Shown here piece after piece: positions 1 through 7,162 of a DNA stretch of 19,507 bases (positions within the stretch are counted from its first letter, which is position 1; each line of letters starts with the position of its first letter). The position numbers were made by a program, and so were the translations under genes. The DNA comes from an uncultured Mycoplasmatota bacterium. GTDB taxonomy: Bacteria > Bacillota_I > Bacilli_A > RF39 > UBA660. Location of the stretch: the NCBI GenBank assembly GCA_900544605.1, contig UQVP01000019.1, forward strand, positions 1 to 19,507, in the 5' to 3' direction. The notes beneath the pieces were generated by a model that was not told the DNA's origin, did no database searches, and saw only the letters and a program-made list of their open reading frames with translations.

Positions 1-4
1 CCAA

Positions 5-70
5 CTATAATGTGATTTTATGGTTTAGCGGGACGTTATCTTTAAATTTAACGGATACTACTTTAACCAT
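5..70 (-). CDS. Short 21-codon ORF behind a strong promoter, possibly a broken or truncated gene
   Basis: An ATG at 70 opens a leftward frame beginning MVKVVSVKFKD and closing with TAG at 5-7 after 21 codons. An AAAGGA element lies about 10 bases before the ATG, and a consensus promoter lies just upstream (96-125), so translation from this ATG is plausible. The first residues faintly resemble the start of PSP1/RicT-type proteins (MxxVVGVxFK), but the rest does not, and only four bases remain after the stop. It could be a short peptide, a gene remnant or a leader ORF of a gene further left. The start and stop are seen directly; the family suggestion is weak. Confidence 0.3.
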   Translation of the reverse strand: MVKVVSVKFKDNVPLNHKITL

Positions 71-95
71 ACTACCACTGTCCTTTACTATACTA

Positions 96-125
96 ATTAT
101 ATAATTTTATTTTTAAAATTGTCAA
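96..125 (-). promoter_or_regulatory. Consensus sigma-A-type promoter reading left
   Basis: On the minus strand TTGACA (120-125) is followed after 18 bases by TATAAT (96-101). Both hexamers match the vegetative consensus exactly. It would start transcription near position 89, about 19 bases before the ATG at 70. Confidence 0.75.
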
Positions 126-135
126 CAAATTTATG

Positions 136-163
136 AAAAAAGCTATATGCTTGACATATAACT
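136..163 (-). terminator. Intrinsic terminator of the YerB-like gene
   Basis: The minus strand forms a 9-bp stem (155-163 with 141-149, one G-U pair) around a 5-base loop, followed by a run of six T. The stem begins at the last base of the TAA stop codon. Confidence 0.75.
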
Positions 164-1173
164 TATTCTATTGTTAACGTTTGATTTAAAGGTTGAATTT
201 GTATAAACGTATTACCATCATTTACTACTATTTCACTACCATCTTTATATTTATATATTGTTTGAGCACTTCTTGAAGATTTCTCCCAAGTAATTGGTAC
301 AGCATAGCCATCTGTTATATAGTATCCTTCTCCACTACCTATATTCTTCAAGTCTCTTCTTCCTTTATTTTCTGTATCAGAAAGAGCTGTATCTTCTACT
401 TTATAAGTAATAATATTTTTAGCTGTATATTGAACACCACTATCTAAATCTGTATTAGCAACTCCACTCATTGTCCTTTTATATACTTTATTCTCACTAT
501 CATATTCATAAGATGTTGTATGATAATTAGAATATTTAATAGTAACATTATTAGCTGGTATTGCTCCTTCTTTCGTGCTTAAATCAAGTTCATCTACGCT
601 GTAATTTAAAAGTAAATCTTTATCAGTTTCTGTGCGATATCCTTTTTTCTTTGTTGTTTCATTTAATTTTTCAATATTAGTGAAAGCAGTATGTTCATAA
701 GCTCTTTTTAACGTTTTGTCTCGCCAAAAGCAACTATCATATAAACCATTAATATTATTTATTTTCAAAGTAGATATATCGCTTTGCGCTTTTGGGCTCC
801 ATCCAAAATGAACATATATAGCATCATTTTCTAAAGCATAATCTAGGAAATAATGTCTTGAACTTCTTATTGAGCCTATTTTTGCTGTTTGGGCATCTTT
901 ATAAAGAGCCATCATACGTGTTATTCCGCCTTCAACCACAATTTCATAAACTATATAAGCATCTTGAATTCCAGCTTGAGGCCATGCCGCATGATTATTA
1001 TTAATCATTACAGCATATGGTCTTGTCTTAGATTTTAAATTTACTATTTTTAATTGTTTTTCTGGTTCTTTTGCTTGTTCAACTTCTCCTTGTTCTTCTC
1101 CTTTTTTACCACACCCGCATAAACTAATTAACAATGTTAAACAAATTAAAGAACTTAGTATCTTTTTTTTCAT
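163..1173 (-). CDS. yerB: YerB-like DUF3048 lipoprotein
   Basis: 336 aa. The N-terminus is a lipoprotein signal: MKKK, a hydrophobic stretch to about residue 18, then the lipobox L-C-G-C with Cys21 as the probable lipidated residue, so the protein should sit on the outer face of the membrane. The body matches the DUF3048 family (YerB of Bacillus): RPYAVMINN near residue 52, then EGGITRMMALY, IGSIRSSRHYFLDYA and IYVHFGWSP, which form the conserved N-terminal domain, and a C-terminal domain ending TFIQIQPLN. The family's biochemical role is unknown. The start is supported by a GAGGAGTGG ribosome site just upstream of the ATG. It has its own promoter (1194-1223) and terminator, so it is monocistronic. 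The family call is firm; function is unassigned. Confidence 0.9.
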   Translation of the reverse strand: MKKKILSSLICLTLLISLCGCGKKGEEQGEVEQAKEPEKQLKIVNLKSKTRPYAVMINNNHAAWPQAGIQDAYIVYEIVVEGGITRMMALYKDAQTAKIGSIRSSRHYFLDYALENDAIYVHFGWSPKAQSDISTLKINNINGLYDSCFWRDKTLKRAYEHTAFTNIEKLNETTKKKGYRTETDKDLLLNYSVDELDLSTKEGAIPANNVTIKYSNYHTTSYEYDSENKVYKRTMSGVANTDLDSGVQYTAKNIITYKVEDTALSDTENKGRRDLKNIGSGEGYYITDGYAVPITWEKSSRSAQTIYKYKDGSEIVVNDGNTFIQIQPLNQTLTIE

Positions 1174-1193
1174 TCTACCACTCCTCTATTTTC

Positions 1194-1223
1194 ATTATAT
1201 CACTCATCATCTTTATTAGTAAA
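1194..1223 (-). promoter_or_regulatory. Promoter of the YerB-like gene
   Basis: TATAAT (1194-1199, read on the minus strand) lies 18 bases from a TTTACT -35 box (1218-1223). It is placed about 20 bases upstream of the start codon. Confidence 0.55.
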
Positions 1224-1257
1224 CATATTATTACTACATAATTATATGAATGTAAAG

Positions 1258-1281
1258 AAAAAAGAATGAATAGTCATTCTT
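1258..1281 (-). terminator. Terminator of the HdeD-like gene
   Basis: An 8-bp stem (AAGAATGA / TCATTCTT) with a 4-base loop is followed by a T run. The hairpin overlaps the TAA stop at 1280-1282. Confidence 0.75.
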
Positions 1282-1855
1282 ATCTAGTAATAGTAAATGA
1301 TAAATCTTTCACTTTATTTAATTTTATTATAATGTAAATACTTTCTATCAAATTTATAACTTCTGTAATTAATAATAAAGTTCCTGCTGTTACTGTAATA
1401 GTCATAAATGAAGCAAATGGATTTATGATTAATAATAAGCCAAAAACAATCATTAAAATAGTAATTAAAACAAGACCTAAATAAGCATTGTCAAGGAATA
1501 AACTTAAGTTAATAGATAATTGAAGTTTAAATAAATTACTAATTATTATCCATATACCTAATATTATTGGAAATACATTTATAACATCTTTTTTATACAC
1601 TAGTAACATAATACCAGAAATAATAGTTACAAGACCTAACAATAAATCAATACTGAATAATCTTGATTCTTTTGAAATTGTAAAATAAGATATTAAATAT
1701 CCTAAACCACTAAGTAGAATAATAATAGCAAATATTACTATAAATACTTCTAACGATTCCAATGGTTTAAACATTAAAAATAAAGAAAGACATATCATCA
1801 AAATAGATACTATTATAGAACAACCCTCATACTTTTTTATATAATCTTTTATCAT
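1280..1855 (-). CDS. HdeD/DUF308-family membrane protein
   Basis: 191 aa and almost entirely hydrophobic. About six membrane segments can be drawn (roughly residues 12-29, 36-59, 68-87, 91-113, 123-145, 149-177), in paired hairpins with short charged loops. This is the layout of the HdeD/DUF308 family: two repeats of three helices, with glycine-rich segments such as LLLGLVTIISGIMLL. HdeD in enterobacteria is linked to acid resistance, but Bacillota members have no established role, so only the family is called. The ATG has an AGGAGGT site 6 bases upstream. It follows the tRNA-Glu terminator and has its own terminator; no convincing promoter pair is visible upstream beyond a TATATT near 1873. 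Confidence 0.75.
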   Translation of the reverse strand: MIKDYIKKYEGCSIIVSILMICLSLFLMFKPLESLEVFIVIFAIIILLSGLGYLISYFTISKESRLFSIDLLLGLVTIISGIMLLVYKKDVINVFPIILGIWIIISNLFKLQLSINLSLFLDNAYLGLVLITILMIVFGLLLIINPFASFMTITVTAGTLLLITEVINLIESIYIIIKLNKVKDLSFTITR

Positions 1856-1907
1856 ACTTACCTCCTAGTATTAATATATCACATTTTTTAATTTTTATAA
1901 ATAAACA

Positions 1908-1940
1908 AAATAAGTACTTTTGTTGGAAAAGTACTTATTT
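1908..1940 (-). terminator. Terminator downstream of tRNA-Glu
   Basis: A perfect 14-bp stem (1908-1921 with 1927-1940) encloses a 5-base loop. The following T tract (TGTTTATTT) is imperfect. It separates the tRNA from the HdeD-like gene. Confidence 0.7.
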
Positions 1941-1951
1941 ATATTCTATAA

Positions 1952-2028
1952 TGGTGACTCGTAAGGGGTTCGAACCCTTGAATGTAGCCTTGAGAGGGCT
2001 ATGTGTTAAGCCACTTCACCAACGAGCC
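1952..2028 (-). tRNA. tRNA-Glu (anticodon CTC)
   Basis: A 77-nt cloverleaf including an encoded CCA. The acceptor stem GGCTCGT/ACGAGTC has one G-U pair, followed by discriminator A; the anticodon stem is TAGCC/GGCTA with loop CTCTCAA, so the anticodon is CTC. The T arm is AAGGG TTCGAAC CCCTT. The body closely resembles Bacillus-type tRNA-Glu. A promoter ends about 11 bases upstream. The C34 anticodon reads GAG, normally the minor Glu codon in an AT-rich genome, so this is probably the second Glu isoacceptor. Confidence 0.95.
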
Positions 2029-2039
2029 ATGACATTAAC

Positions 2040-2068
2040 ATTTTAACACGTTTAATTTTTTTTGACAA
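2040..2068 (-). promoter_or_regulatory. Promoter of tRNA-Glu
   Basis: TTGTCA (2063-2068, minus strand), 17 bases, then TAAAAT (2040-2045) with a TGT extension. The tRNA starts 11 bases downstream. It is back to back with the promoter of the plus-strand gene, with only 6 bases between the two -35 boxes. Confidence 0.7.
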
Positions 2069-2074
2069 TAGTAA

Positions 2075-2103
2075 TTGACAAATATAACAGATAATGATTT
2101 AAT
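2075..2103 (+). promoter_or_regulatory. Promoter of the plus-strand unknown gene
   Basis: TTGACA (2075-2080), 17 bases, then TTTAAT (2098-2103, five of six matches). It is divergent from the tRNA-Glu promoter and gives a leader of about 20 bases before the ATG at 2130. Confidence 0.6.
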
Positions 2104-2129
2104 AATAGATAAATTTAGGGGGCCATTTT

Positions 2130-2711
2130 ATGACGTTTATAACAATTACAGAATTTTTAAGAAACAAAATAAATAATAAATATTATGAGTTAAAGAATGA
2201 TTTCTTTAACAAAGCTGAAAAAAAAGATGATGAGGAAGAATTTTATGATGAAGATATAGTTGAGGAAGATAATGACTTTGAAAACTATATAGAAGATTAT
2301 CTTGAAGAAATAAGTATTGAATATGAAGAAAAAGTTACAAAAGAATTAGCTAAATTTATAAGAAATAATCAATACAAAAATATTATGTATTTAATTATTT
2401 TAAAAGATTGCTTTGAGTATTTAAAAACAGAAAAATTAAATCATAGAAGTATAACTTCAGAAGAACAAGAAATATTACAAAATTTAGAACATATAAATTT
2501 AACTATTTTCTTTAAAGCTTTAGATTTAAATGATGAACTATTTTTTGATATTATTACTATTTTTCTAGAATATAATGTTTTATTTAATATTGAAGAAAAA
2601 TATAACAAACGTAGCTTACTAAAACAAACAAATGATAATTATCATAATAATTTTAAAATAAGTATTTTAGATGATTTACAATATGTATACCAAAAAAGAA
2701 GAAACAACTAA
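2130..2711 (+). CDS. Unknown acidic protein
   Basis: 193 aa, not recognised. This is the only plus-strand gene in the window. Residues ~30-70 are very acidic (EEEFYDEDIVEEDNDFENYIEDYLEE), after which the chain reads as soluble alpha-helical sequence rich in Lys, Asn, Ile and Leu. There is no signal peptide, membrane span, cysteine cluster or nucleotide-binding motif. A strong ribosome site (AGGGGG, 7 bases before the ATG) and a good promoter argue that it is expressed. It converges on the phosphoketolase gene and shares a bidirectional terminator that overlaps both stop codons. Codon use matches its neighbours, so recent transfer is not evident. No function is proposed. Confidence 0.75.
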   Translation: MTFITITEFLRNKINNKYYELKNDFFNKAEKKDDEEEFYDEDIVEEDNDFENYIEDYLEEISIEYEEKVTKELAKFIRNNQYKNIMYLIILKDCFEYLKTEKLNHRSITSEEQEILQNLEHINLTIFFKALDLNDELFFDIITIFLEYNVLFNIEEKYNKRSLLKQTNDNYHNNFKISILDDLQYVYQKRRNN

Positions 2712-2724
2712 CGTTTCTTCTTTT
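2694..2724. terminator. Bidirectional terminator shared by two convergent genes
   Basis: A perfect 12-bp stem (2694-2705 with 2713-2724) and a 7-base loop have A-rich and T-rich ends, so each strand yields a hairpin ending in U residues. The TAA of the plus gene (2709-2711) is in the loop, and the TAA of the phosphoketolase gene (2723-2725) starts inside the stem. Confidence 0.8.
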
Positions 2725-5062
2725 ATTCATTCCATTTCCAATTTTTTACTTCAGGCATATCTTCACCATATTCTCTAATATAAGCGTTGTGTTCTACTAA
2801 TTTATCCTTACACCATTCTATTAATCTAGAACCTTTATTTCCTAATTGAGGAAGATATTTTATAGCATCCATAACTAAATTATAACGATCTATTTTATTT
2901 TGAACACGCATATCAAAAGGTGTTGTTATTGTACCTTCTTCTTGATAGCCATGAACATGAATGTTTTTATTATCACGATTATATATTAATTGATGAATTA
3001 ATGAAGGATAGCCATGAAAAGCAAATATAATTGGTTTATTTTTAGTAAATATCGCATTATAATCAAGATCTGTTAAACCATGTGGATGTTTGTTATTAGA
3101 TTCTAGTCGCATCAAATCAACAACATTAACAAATCTAATCTTTATTTCTGGAAAATTATCTCTTAATATTTTAGTAGCAGCAAGAGCTTCTAATGTTGGT
3201 GTATCGCCAGCACATGCCATAACCAAATCTGGTTCACTATCTTGATCATTACTAGCCCATTCCCAAATACCTATACCTTTAGTACAATGTTTTATAGCTT
3301 CGTCTATTGTAAGCCATTGTGGTCTTGGATGTTTTGATGCCACTATAACATTTATATAGTTTTTACTTCTAATACAATGATCAAAACAAGAAAGTAAACA
3401 ATTCGTATCTGGAGGCAAATACATCCTAACAATATCAGATTTTTTTGTTACTAAATGGTTTAAGAAACCTGGATCTTGATGTGTATATCCATTATGATCT
3501 TGTTGCCATACATGAGAAGTTAAAACATAATTAAGAGACGAAATTTTTCTTCGCCAAGCAAGCTCACTTGTTACCTTTAACCATTTAGCATGTTGACTAG
3601 TCATAGAATCAACGATTCTAATAAAAGCTTCATAAGAATTAAACATCCCATGTCTTCCTGTTAATAAATAACCTTCTAACATTCCTTCACAAACATGTTC
3701 TGATAAAACAGAATCTATAACCTTACCTGATGATGATAAAAATTCATCATTATCTAACCTTATTCCATTAAACTGACGATTAGTAGCATCAAAAATATGA
3801 TTTAAACGATTTGATAAAGCTTCGTCTGGTCCAAAAACTCTAAAATTATTATTAGTTGCAATTACATCACGAATAAATTTACTAAGCTCCATCATATCTT
3901 GAGCTTCAACAGTTCCTGGGCTTTTTACTTCTACTGCATATTTCTTAAAATCTGGCACCTTTAAATCTTTTAATAATATACCTCCATTAGCATTTGGATT
4001 CATACCCATTCTCTTATTTCCTTTAGGAGCCAAAGCTTTTATTTCTGTTTTGATTTCACCATTTTCATAAAATAAATCTTCTGGTTTATAACTTTTTAAC
4101 CAATGTTCCAACAAAGTAACATCTTCATCACTATCAATTGTAATTGGAACTTGATGAGCCCTAAAAGTACCTTCAACTTCTTTTCCTTTAATAAATTGTG
4201 GGCAAGTCCAACCTTTAGGTGTTCTCAAGATAAGCATTGGCCACATAGGTCGTTCATATTGTTTATCTTTAATATCTTTTATAATATCTATAGCTTCATC
4301 CATAGCTTCAGCCATTTTTTCATGTCTTTCATAAATATCTGTATCTCTATCTATTTCAACAATAATTGGTTTATAACCACATCCATAAAAGAATAAATTT
4401 AATTCTTGATTAGTAATTCTTGAAAAAATAGTAGGATTAGATATTTTATATCCATTTAAATGTAATATTGGCAATACTACACCATCAGTTTTTGGACTTA
4501 TAATTTTATTTAATTGCCATGAAGTAGCGAGAGGCCCTGTTTCAGCTTCACCATCACCAATAACACACGCAACTATTAAATCAGGATTATCAAGCACAGC
4601 TCCATAAGCATGAGAAAGACTATATCCTAACTCTCCACCTTCATTAATAGAGCCAGGTGTTTCTGGCGCCACATGACTAGATACTCCACCCGGAAATGAA
4701 AATTGTTTAAATAATTTCTTTAGACCATCTTCATCTTCCGTAATATTAGGATATATTTCTGAATAACTACCATCTATATAATCTTGAGCAATCATCGCAT
4801 TTCCACCATGTCCAGGTCCAGATACATATATCATATTTAAATCATATTTATTAATAATTCTATTTAAATGAGTATATATAAAATTCTGCCCAGGCACAGT
4901 TCCCCAATGCCCTACAATTTTTCTTTTTATATCTTTTCTTTCTAGTGGCCTTTTTAAAAGGGGATTATCAAGTAAATATAATTGACCACAAGATAAATAA
5001 TTTGCCAATCTAAAATAAGCATCTAAAGATAATGCTTCTTCATTAGTTAATACTTTATCCAT
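2723..5062 (-). CDS. xfp: Xylulose-5-phosphate/fructose-6-phosphate phosphoketolase
   Basis: 779 aa, the usual size of the family. This thiamine-diphosphate enzyme cleaves xylulose 5-phosphate (and often fructose 6-phosphate) with phosphate to give acetyl phosphate plus glyceraldehyde 3-phosphate (or erythrose 4-phosphate). Visible hallmarks are GPGHG (82-86), the phosphoketolase signature EGGELGYSLSHAYG (141-154), the cofactor/Mg motif GDGEAETG (169-176), HLNGYKISNPT (201-211), FGPDEALSNR (410-419) and QDHNGYTHQDPG (521-532). The start has an AAGAGGTG site and a promoter TTGTTA-17-TATAAT. It lies directly after the acetate kinase operon but has its own promoter. The product acetyl phosphate is the substrate of AckA next door, so the two supply ATP and acetate. 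Whether it prefers X5P or F6P cannot be read from the sequence. Confidence 0.97.
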   Translation of the reverse strand: MDKVLTNEEALSLDAYFRLANYLSCGQLYLLDNPLLKRPLERKDIKRKIVGHWGTVPGQNFIYTHLNRIINKYDLNMIYVSGPGHGGNAMIAQDYIDGSYSEIYPNITEDEDGLKKLFKQFSFPGGVSSHVAPETPGSINEGGELGYSLSHAYGAVLDNPDLIVACVIGDGEAETGPLATSWQLNKIISPKTDGVVLPILHLNGYKISNPTIFSRITNQELNLFFYGCGYKPIIVEIDRDTDIYERHEKMAEAMDEAIDIIKDIKDKQYERPMWPMLILRTPKGWTCPQFIKGKEVEGTFRAHQVPITIDSDEDVTLLEHWLKSYKPEDLFYENGEIKTEIKALAPKGNKRMGMNPNANGGILLKDLKVPDFKKYAVEVKSPGTVEAQDMMELSKFIRDVIATNNNFRVFGPDEALSNRLNHIFDATNRQFNGIRLDNDEFLSSSGKVIDSVLSEHVCEGMLEGYLLTGRHGMFNSYEAFIRIVDSMTSQHAKWLKVTSELAWRRKISSLNYVLTSHVWQQDHNGYTHQDPGFLNHLVTKKSDIVRMYLPPDTNCLLSCFDHCIRSKNYINVIVASKHPRPQWLTIDEAIKHCTKGIGIWEWASNDQDSEPDLVMACAGDTPTLEALAATKILRDNFPEIKIRFVNVVDLMRLESNNKHPHGLTDLDYNAIFTKNKPIIFAFHGYPSLIHQLIYNRDNKNIHVHGYQEEGTITTPFDMRVQNKIDRYNLVMDAIKYLPQLGNKGSRLIEWCKDKLVEHNAYIREYGEDMPEVKNWKWNE

Positions 5063-5087
5063 ATCAACACCTCTTTATTCTATAACC

Positions 5088-5116
5088 ATTATATATTAAA
5101 AGTTTATTTTTAACAA
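5088..5116 (-). promoter_or_regulatory. Promoter of xfp
   Basis: TTGTTA (5111-5116, minus strand), 17 bases, TATAAT (5088-5093). It lies between the terminator of the upstream operon and the xfp ribosome site. Confidence 0.7.
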
Positions 5117-5126
5117 TATTTATATT

Positions 5127-5152
5127 AAAAAAAGAGCGATTATTTCACTCTT
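5127..5152 (-). terminator. Terminator of the ackA operon
   Basis: The stem AAGAGTG/CGCTCTT (one G-U pair) has a 7-base loop and is followed by seven T. The TAA stop of the 217-aa gene begins in the loop. Confidence 0.75.
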
Positions 5153-5793
5153 AATTCTGGTAATGCTTTTACCTTTTCAACATCTAAATTAAAATCTTCT
5201 AATCCGCGTTCTCTAAGGGGTATATCTAAATTACTATTCTTTAGAGCAACAGCTATTTCACGTAAATAATTATAATTATCAACTAAAGTTTGGATATTTG
5301 CTTCGTTTAAACGGTACTGATGTGATAATAATCTAGTATCGATAGCTTTAAATTTATCATTTGAAATTTCATCTTGCGCTAAAAACTCATTAGCGTAATT
5401 TGTTCTATTTCTAATCGTTTCAACTGAAGATGATATTAAAATATCCACTAGATAAAATTGTTTACTATTATATATCCACTCATCATCTCTAATATCTTCC
5501 ATATTTATATCAGGAGAAGAAAGTGATATTTGATCAATACCATTCACATGATAATCATCATACCAGTGTCTTTTTTCTTCAGATGTCAATTCTCTACCAT
5601 GATTAATAATCATATTCTTTTGAAATGATAAAATACCATTTTTAATAACATTAGGTGTACTTTTATAACTTCTATTATGATGATATTTTGCATCCTTTAC
5701 TTCCGTAAAACGACACTTACAATCATAAAGATTTTCTCTTACAAATTGATATATTTTATGAAGATCATAATTAATTATTTCTATTTTACTCAT
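5140..5793 (-). CDS. Unknown protein translationally coupled to acetate kinase
   Basis: 217 aa, not recognised with confidence. It is soluble, without a signal peptide or membrane span, and mixed alpha/beta in the first ~130 residues, then helical. The start ATG overlaps the ackA stop as TAATG (one shared base), so it is translated by coupling, and the operon terminator overlaps its end; ackA and this gene form a two-gene unit. The segment around residues 37-52 (YHHNRSYKSTPNVIKNG) followed by ISLSSPD near 90-96 loosely recalls the substrate-pocket layout of ADP-ribosyltransferase-like folds (His-x-T/S...NGI...ISLS), but this is only a visual resemblance. Because of the coupling it may act in acetate/acetyl-phosphate metabolism or its control; no role is proven. 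Confidence 0.7.
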   Translation of the reverse strand: MSKIEIINYDLHKIYQFVRENLYDCKCRFTEVKDAKYHHNRSYKSTPNVIKNGILSFQKNMIINHGRELTSEEKRHWYDDYHVNGIDQISLSSPDINMEDIRDDEWIYNSKQFYLVDILISSSVETIRNRTNYANEFLAQDEISNDKFKAIDTRLLSHQYRLNEANIQTLVDNYNYLREIAVALKNSNLDIPLRERGLEDFNLDVEKVKALPELRVK

Positions 5794-7022
5794 TATTTTC
5801 TCTTCATATATTTTTTATTATCTTTTTCTAAACTGTATGTATCATCTAATATAATAGATTCTTCATCAGTAGGTATAACAAATACATCAATATAAGAATT
5901 TATATTACTAATTTTACCTTGGCTATATTTTTTATTACGCCCAATATTATTATTAACTTCTTTATTTAAGCTTACATGCATTGAAGTTGAAATATCATTA
6001 ACAATATCCCCCCTTAATGTTGGATTGTTTTCTAAAACTCCAGCAGTAAATATAATCGCATCTACTTTACCTCTAAGTTTACCATAATACATAGAAATAT
6101 ACTCTATAATTCTTTCTTTGTACATATTGTAAGCTAAGATAGCATTCTTATCGCCTTTTTCGATTAAACTTAATAAATCTCTAAAATCACTAACACCACT
6201 TACACCAAGTAAACCACTTTGCTTATTAAAAATATCATTAAGCTCATCTGCACTCTTACCAGTTTGTTTCATAAGATAAGGAATAACTGAAGCATCAATA
6301 TTACCACAACGTGTTCCCATCATAAGTCCAGCATTAGGTGTTAATTCCATAGAAGTTGCTAAAGATTTACCATCTTTAATAGCAGCAATACTTGCCCCAC
6401 TACCAACATGACAAATAATTAAATTAACACTATCTTTATTATAATATTTCTTCATATAGTTTGTAATATATTTATAGCTTGTGCCATGAAAACCATATTT
6501 ACGTACACCATATTTTTCATAAAACTCATTAGGAATCGCATATCTGTAATTGTAATCTGGATTAGTTTGATGGAATGCAGTATCAAACACTGCTACTTGT
6601 TTAACTTCTGGTAAAACTTCCTTCATACTTTTAATACATGCTACTTCGCCTGGAATATGTAAAGGTCCTAATTCAGTTAATGACTCTATCTTTTCTATAA
6701 CATCATCATCAACTACTACTGAATCGCTAAAGTATTCTCCACCATGCAAAATACGGTGCCCTACTCCTTTAATCTCATCTAAATCGTTGATAAACTTATA
6801 ATTTAATAACTTTTCTAAAACTGTTTTAATAGCATCAGTATGATTATTGATATGTTTAGCTTTTTCTACTTTTTCACCATTAAATTTCAAACTATAAAAG
6901 CTATCTTCCAAACCAATCTTTTCTACTATCCCTGAAATTATTTCTTCTTTACTAGGCATTTCATATAAAGAAAACTTTAAAGATGAACTACCACCATTAA
7001 TTACTAAATATTTACTATTCAT
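5793..7022 (-). CDS. ackA: Acetate kinase
   Basis: 409 aa, the usual size. It catalyses acetyl phosphate + ADP to acetate + ATP in the cytoplasm. ASKHA-fold motifs are in order: INGGSSSLKFSLY (8-20; the family usually has NAGSSSLK), GHRILHGGEYF near 87-97, AVFDTAFHQT with the expected Asp, YGFHGTSY, HVGSGASIAA, MMGTRCGNID and FTAGVLENNPTLR. The last departs slightly from the common FTAGIGENS. The ATG has a GAGGGGGAG site upstream and a promoter at 7049-7077. It is the first gene of a two-gene operon with the unknown 217-aa protein. Together with phosphoketolase it completes acetyl-phosphate-based ATP formation. No phosphotransacetylase is in this window. Confidence 0.97.
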   Translation of the reverse strand: MNSKYLVINGGSSSLKFSLYEMPSKEEIISGIVEKIGLEDSFYSLKFNGEKVEKAKHINNHTDAIKTVLEKLLNYKFINDLDEIKGVGHRILHGGEYFSDSVVVDDDVIEKIESLTELGPLHIPGEVACIKSMKEVLPEVKQVAVFDTAFHQTNPDYNYRYAIPNEFYEKYGVRKYGFHGTSYKYITNYMKKYYNKDSVNLIICHVGSGASIAAIKDGKSLATSMELTPNAGLMMGTRCGNIDASVIPYLMKQTGKSADELNDIFNKQSGLLGVSGVSDFRDLLSLIEKGDKNAILAYNMYKERIIEYISMYYGKLRGKVDAIIFTAGVLENNPTLRGDIVNDISTSMHVSLNKEVNNNIGRNKKYSQGKISNINSYIDVFVIPTDEESIILDDTYSLEKDNKKYMKRK

Positions 7023-7048
7023 TGTAAACTCCCCCTCAAACGACTAAT

Positions 7049-7077
7049 ATTCTAACATATTTTTTATATTATAGCAA
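7049..7077 (-). promoter_or_regulatory. Promoter of ackA
   Basis: TTGCTA (7072-7077, minus strand), 17 bases, then TAGAAT (7049-7054) with a TGT extension. A second TATAAT-like box lies about 17 bases further upstream without a clear -35. Confidence 0.55.
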
Positions 7078-7080
7078 ATT

Positions 7081-7105
7081 AAAATCACGAATTACTCGTG
7101 ACTTT
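7081..7105 (-). terminator. Second hairpin between gltX and ackA
   Basis: A stem of about 10 bp (one G-U) with a 5-base loop is followed by TTTAATTT-type sequence on the minus strand. It lies between the gltX terminator and the ackA promoter and probably acts as a back-up terminator. Confidence 0.55.
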
Positions 7106-7135
7106 TCTTTTTTGTAATGCAATATTTTTGTAAAG

Positions 7136-7162
7136 AAAAAGAACAGCTTATTTACTGTTCTT
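7136..7162 (-). terminator. Terminator of gltX
   Basis: The 8-bp stem AAGAACAG/CTGTTCTT encloses an 8-base loop that contains the TAA stop (7148-7150), followed by TTT. Confidence 0.7.

Noticed and set aside
4103..4396. A 97-codon plus-strand open frame inside xfp
   Set aside because: It lies antisense within a clear phosphoketolase gene, has no ribosome site and low-complexity Phe/Ile/Ser/Asn content; a shadow frame.
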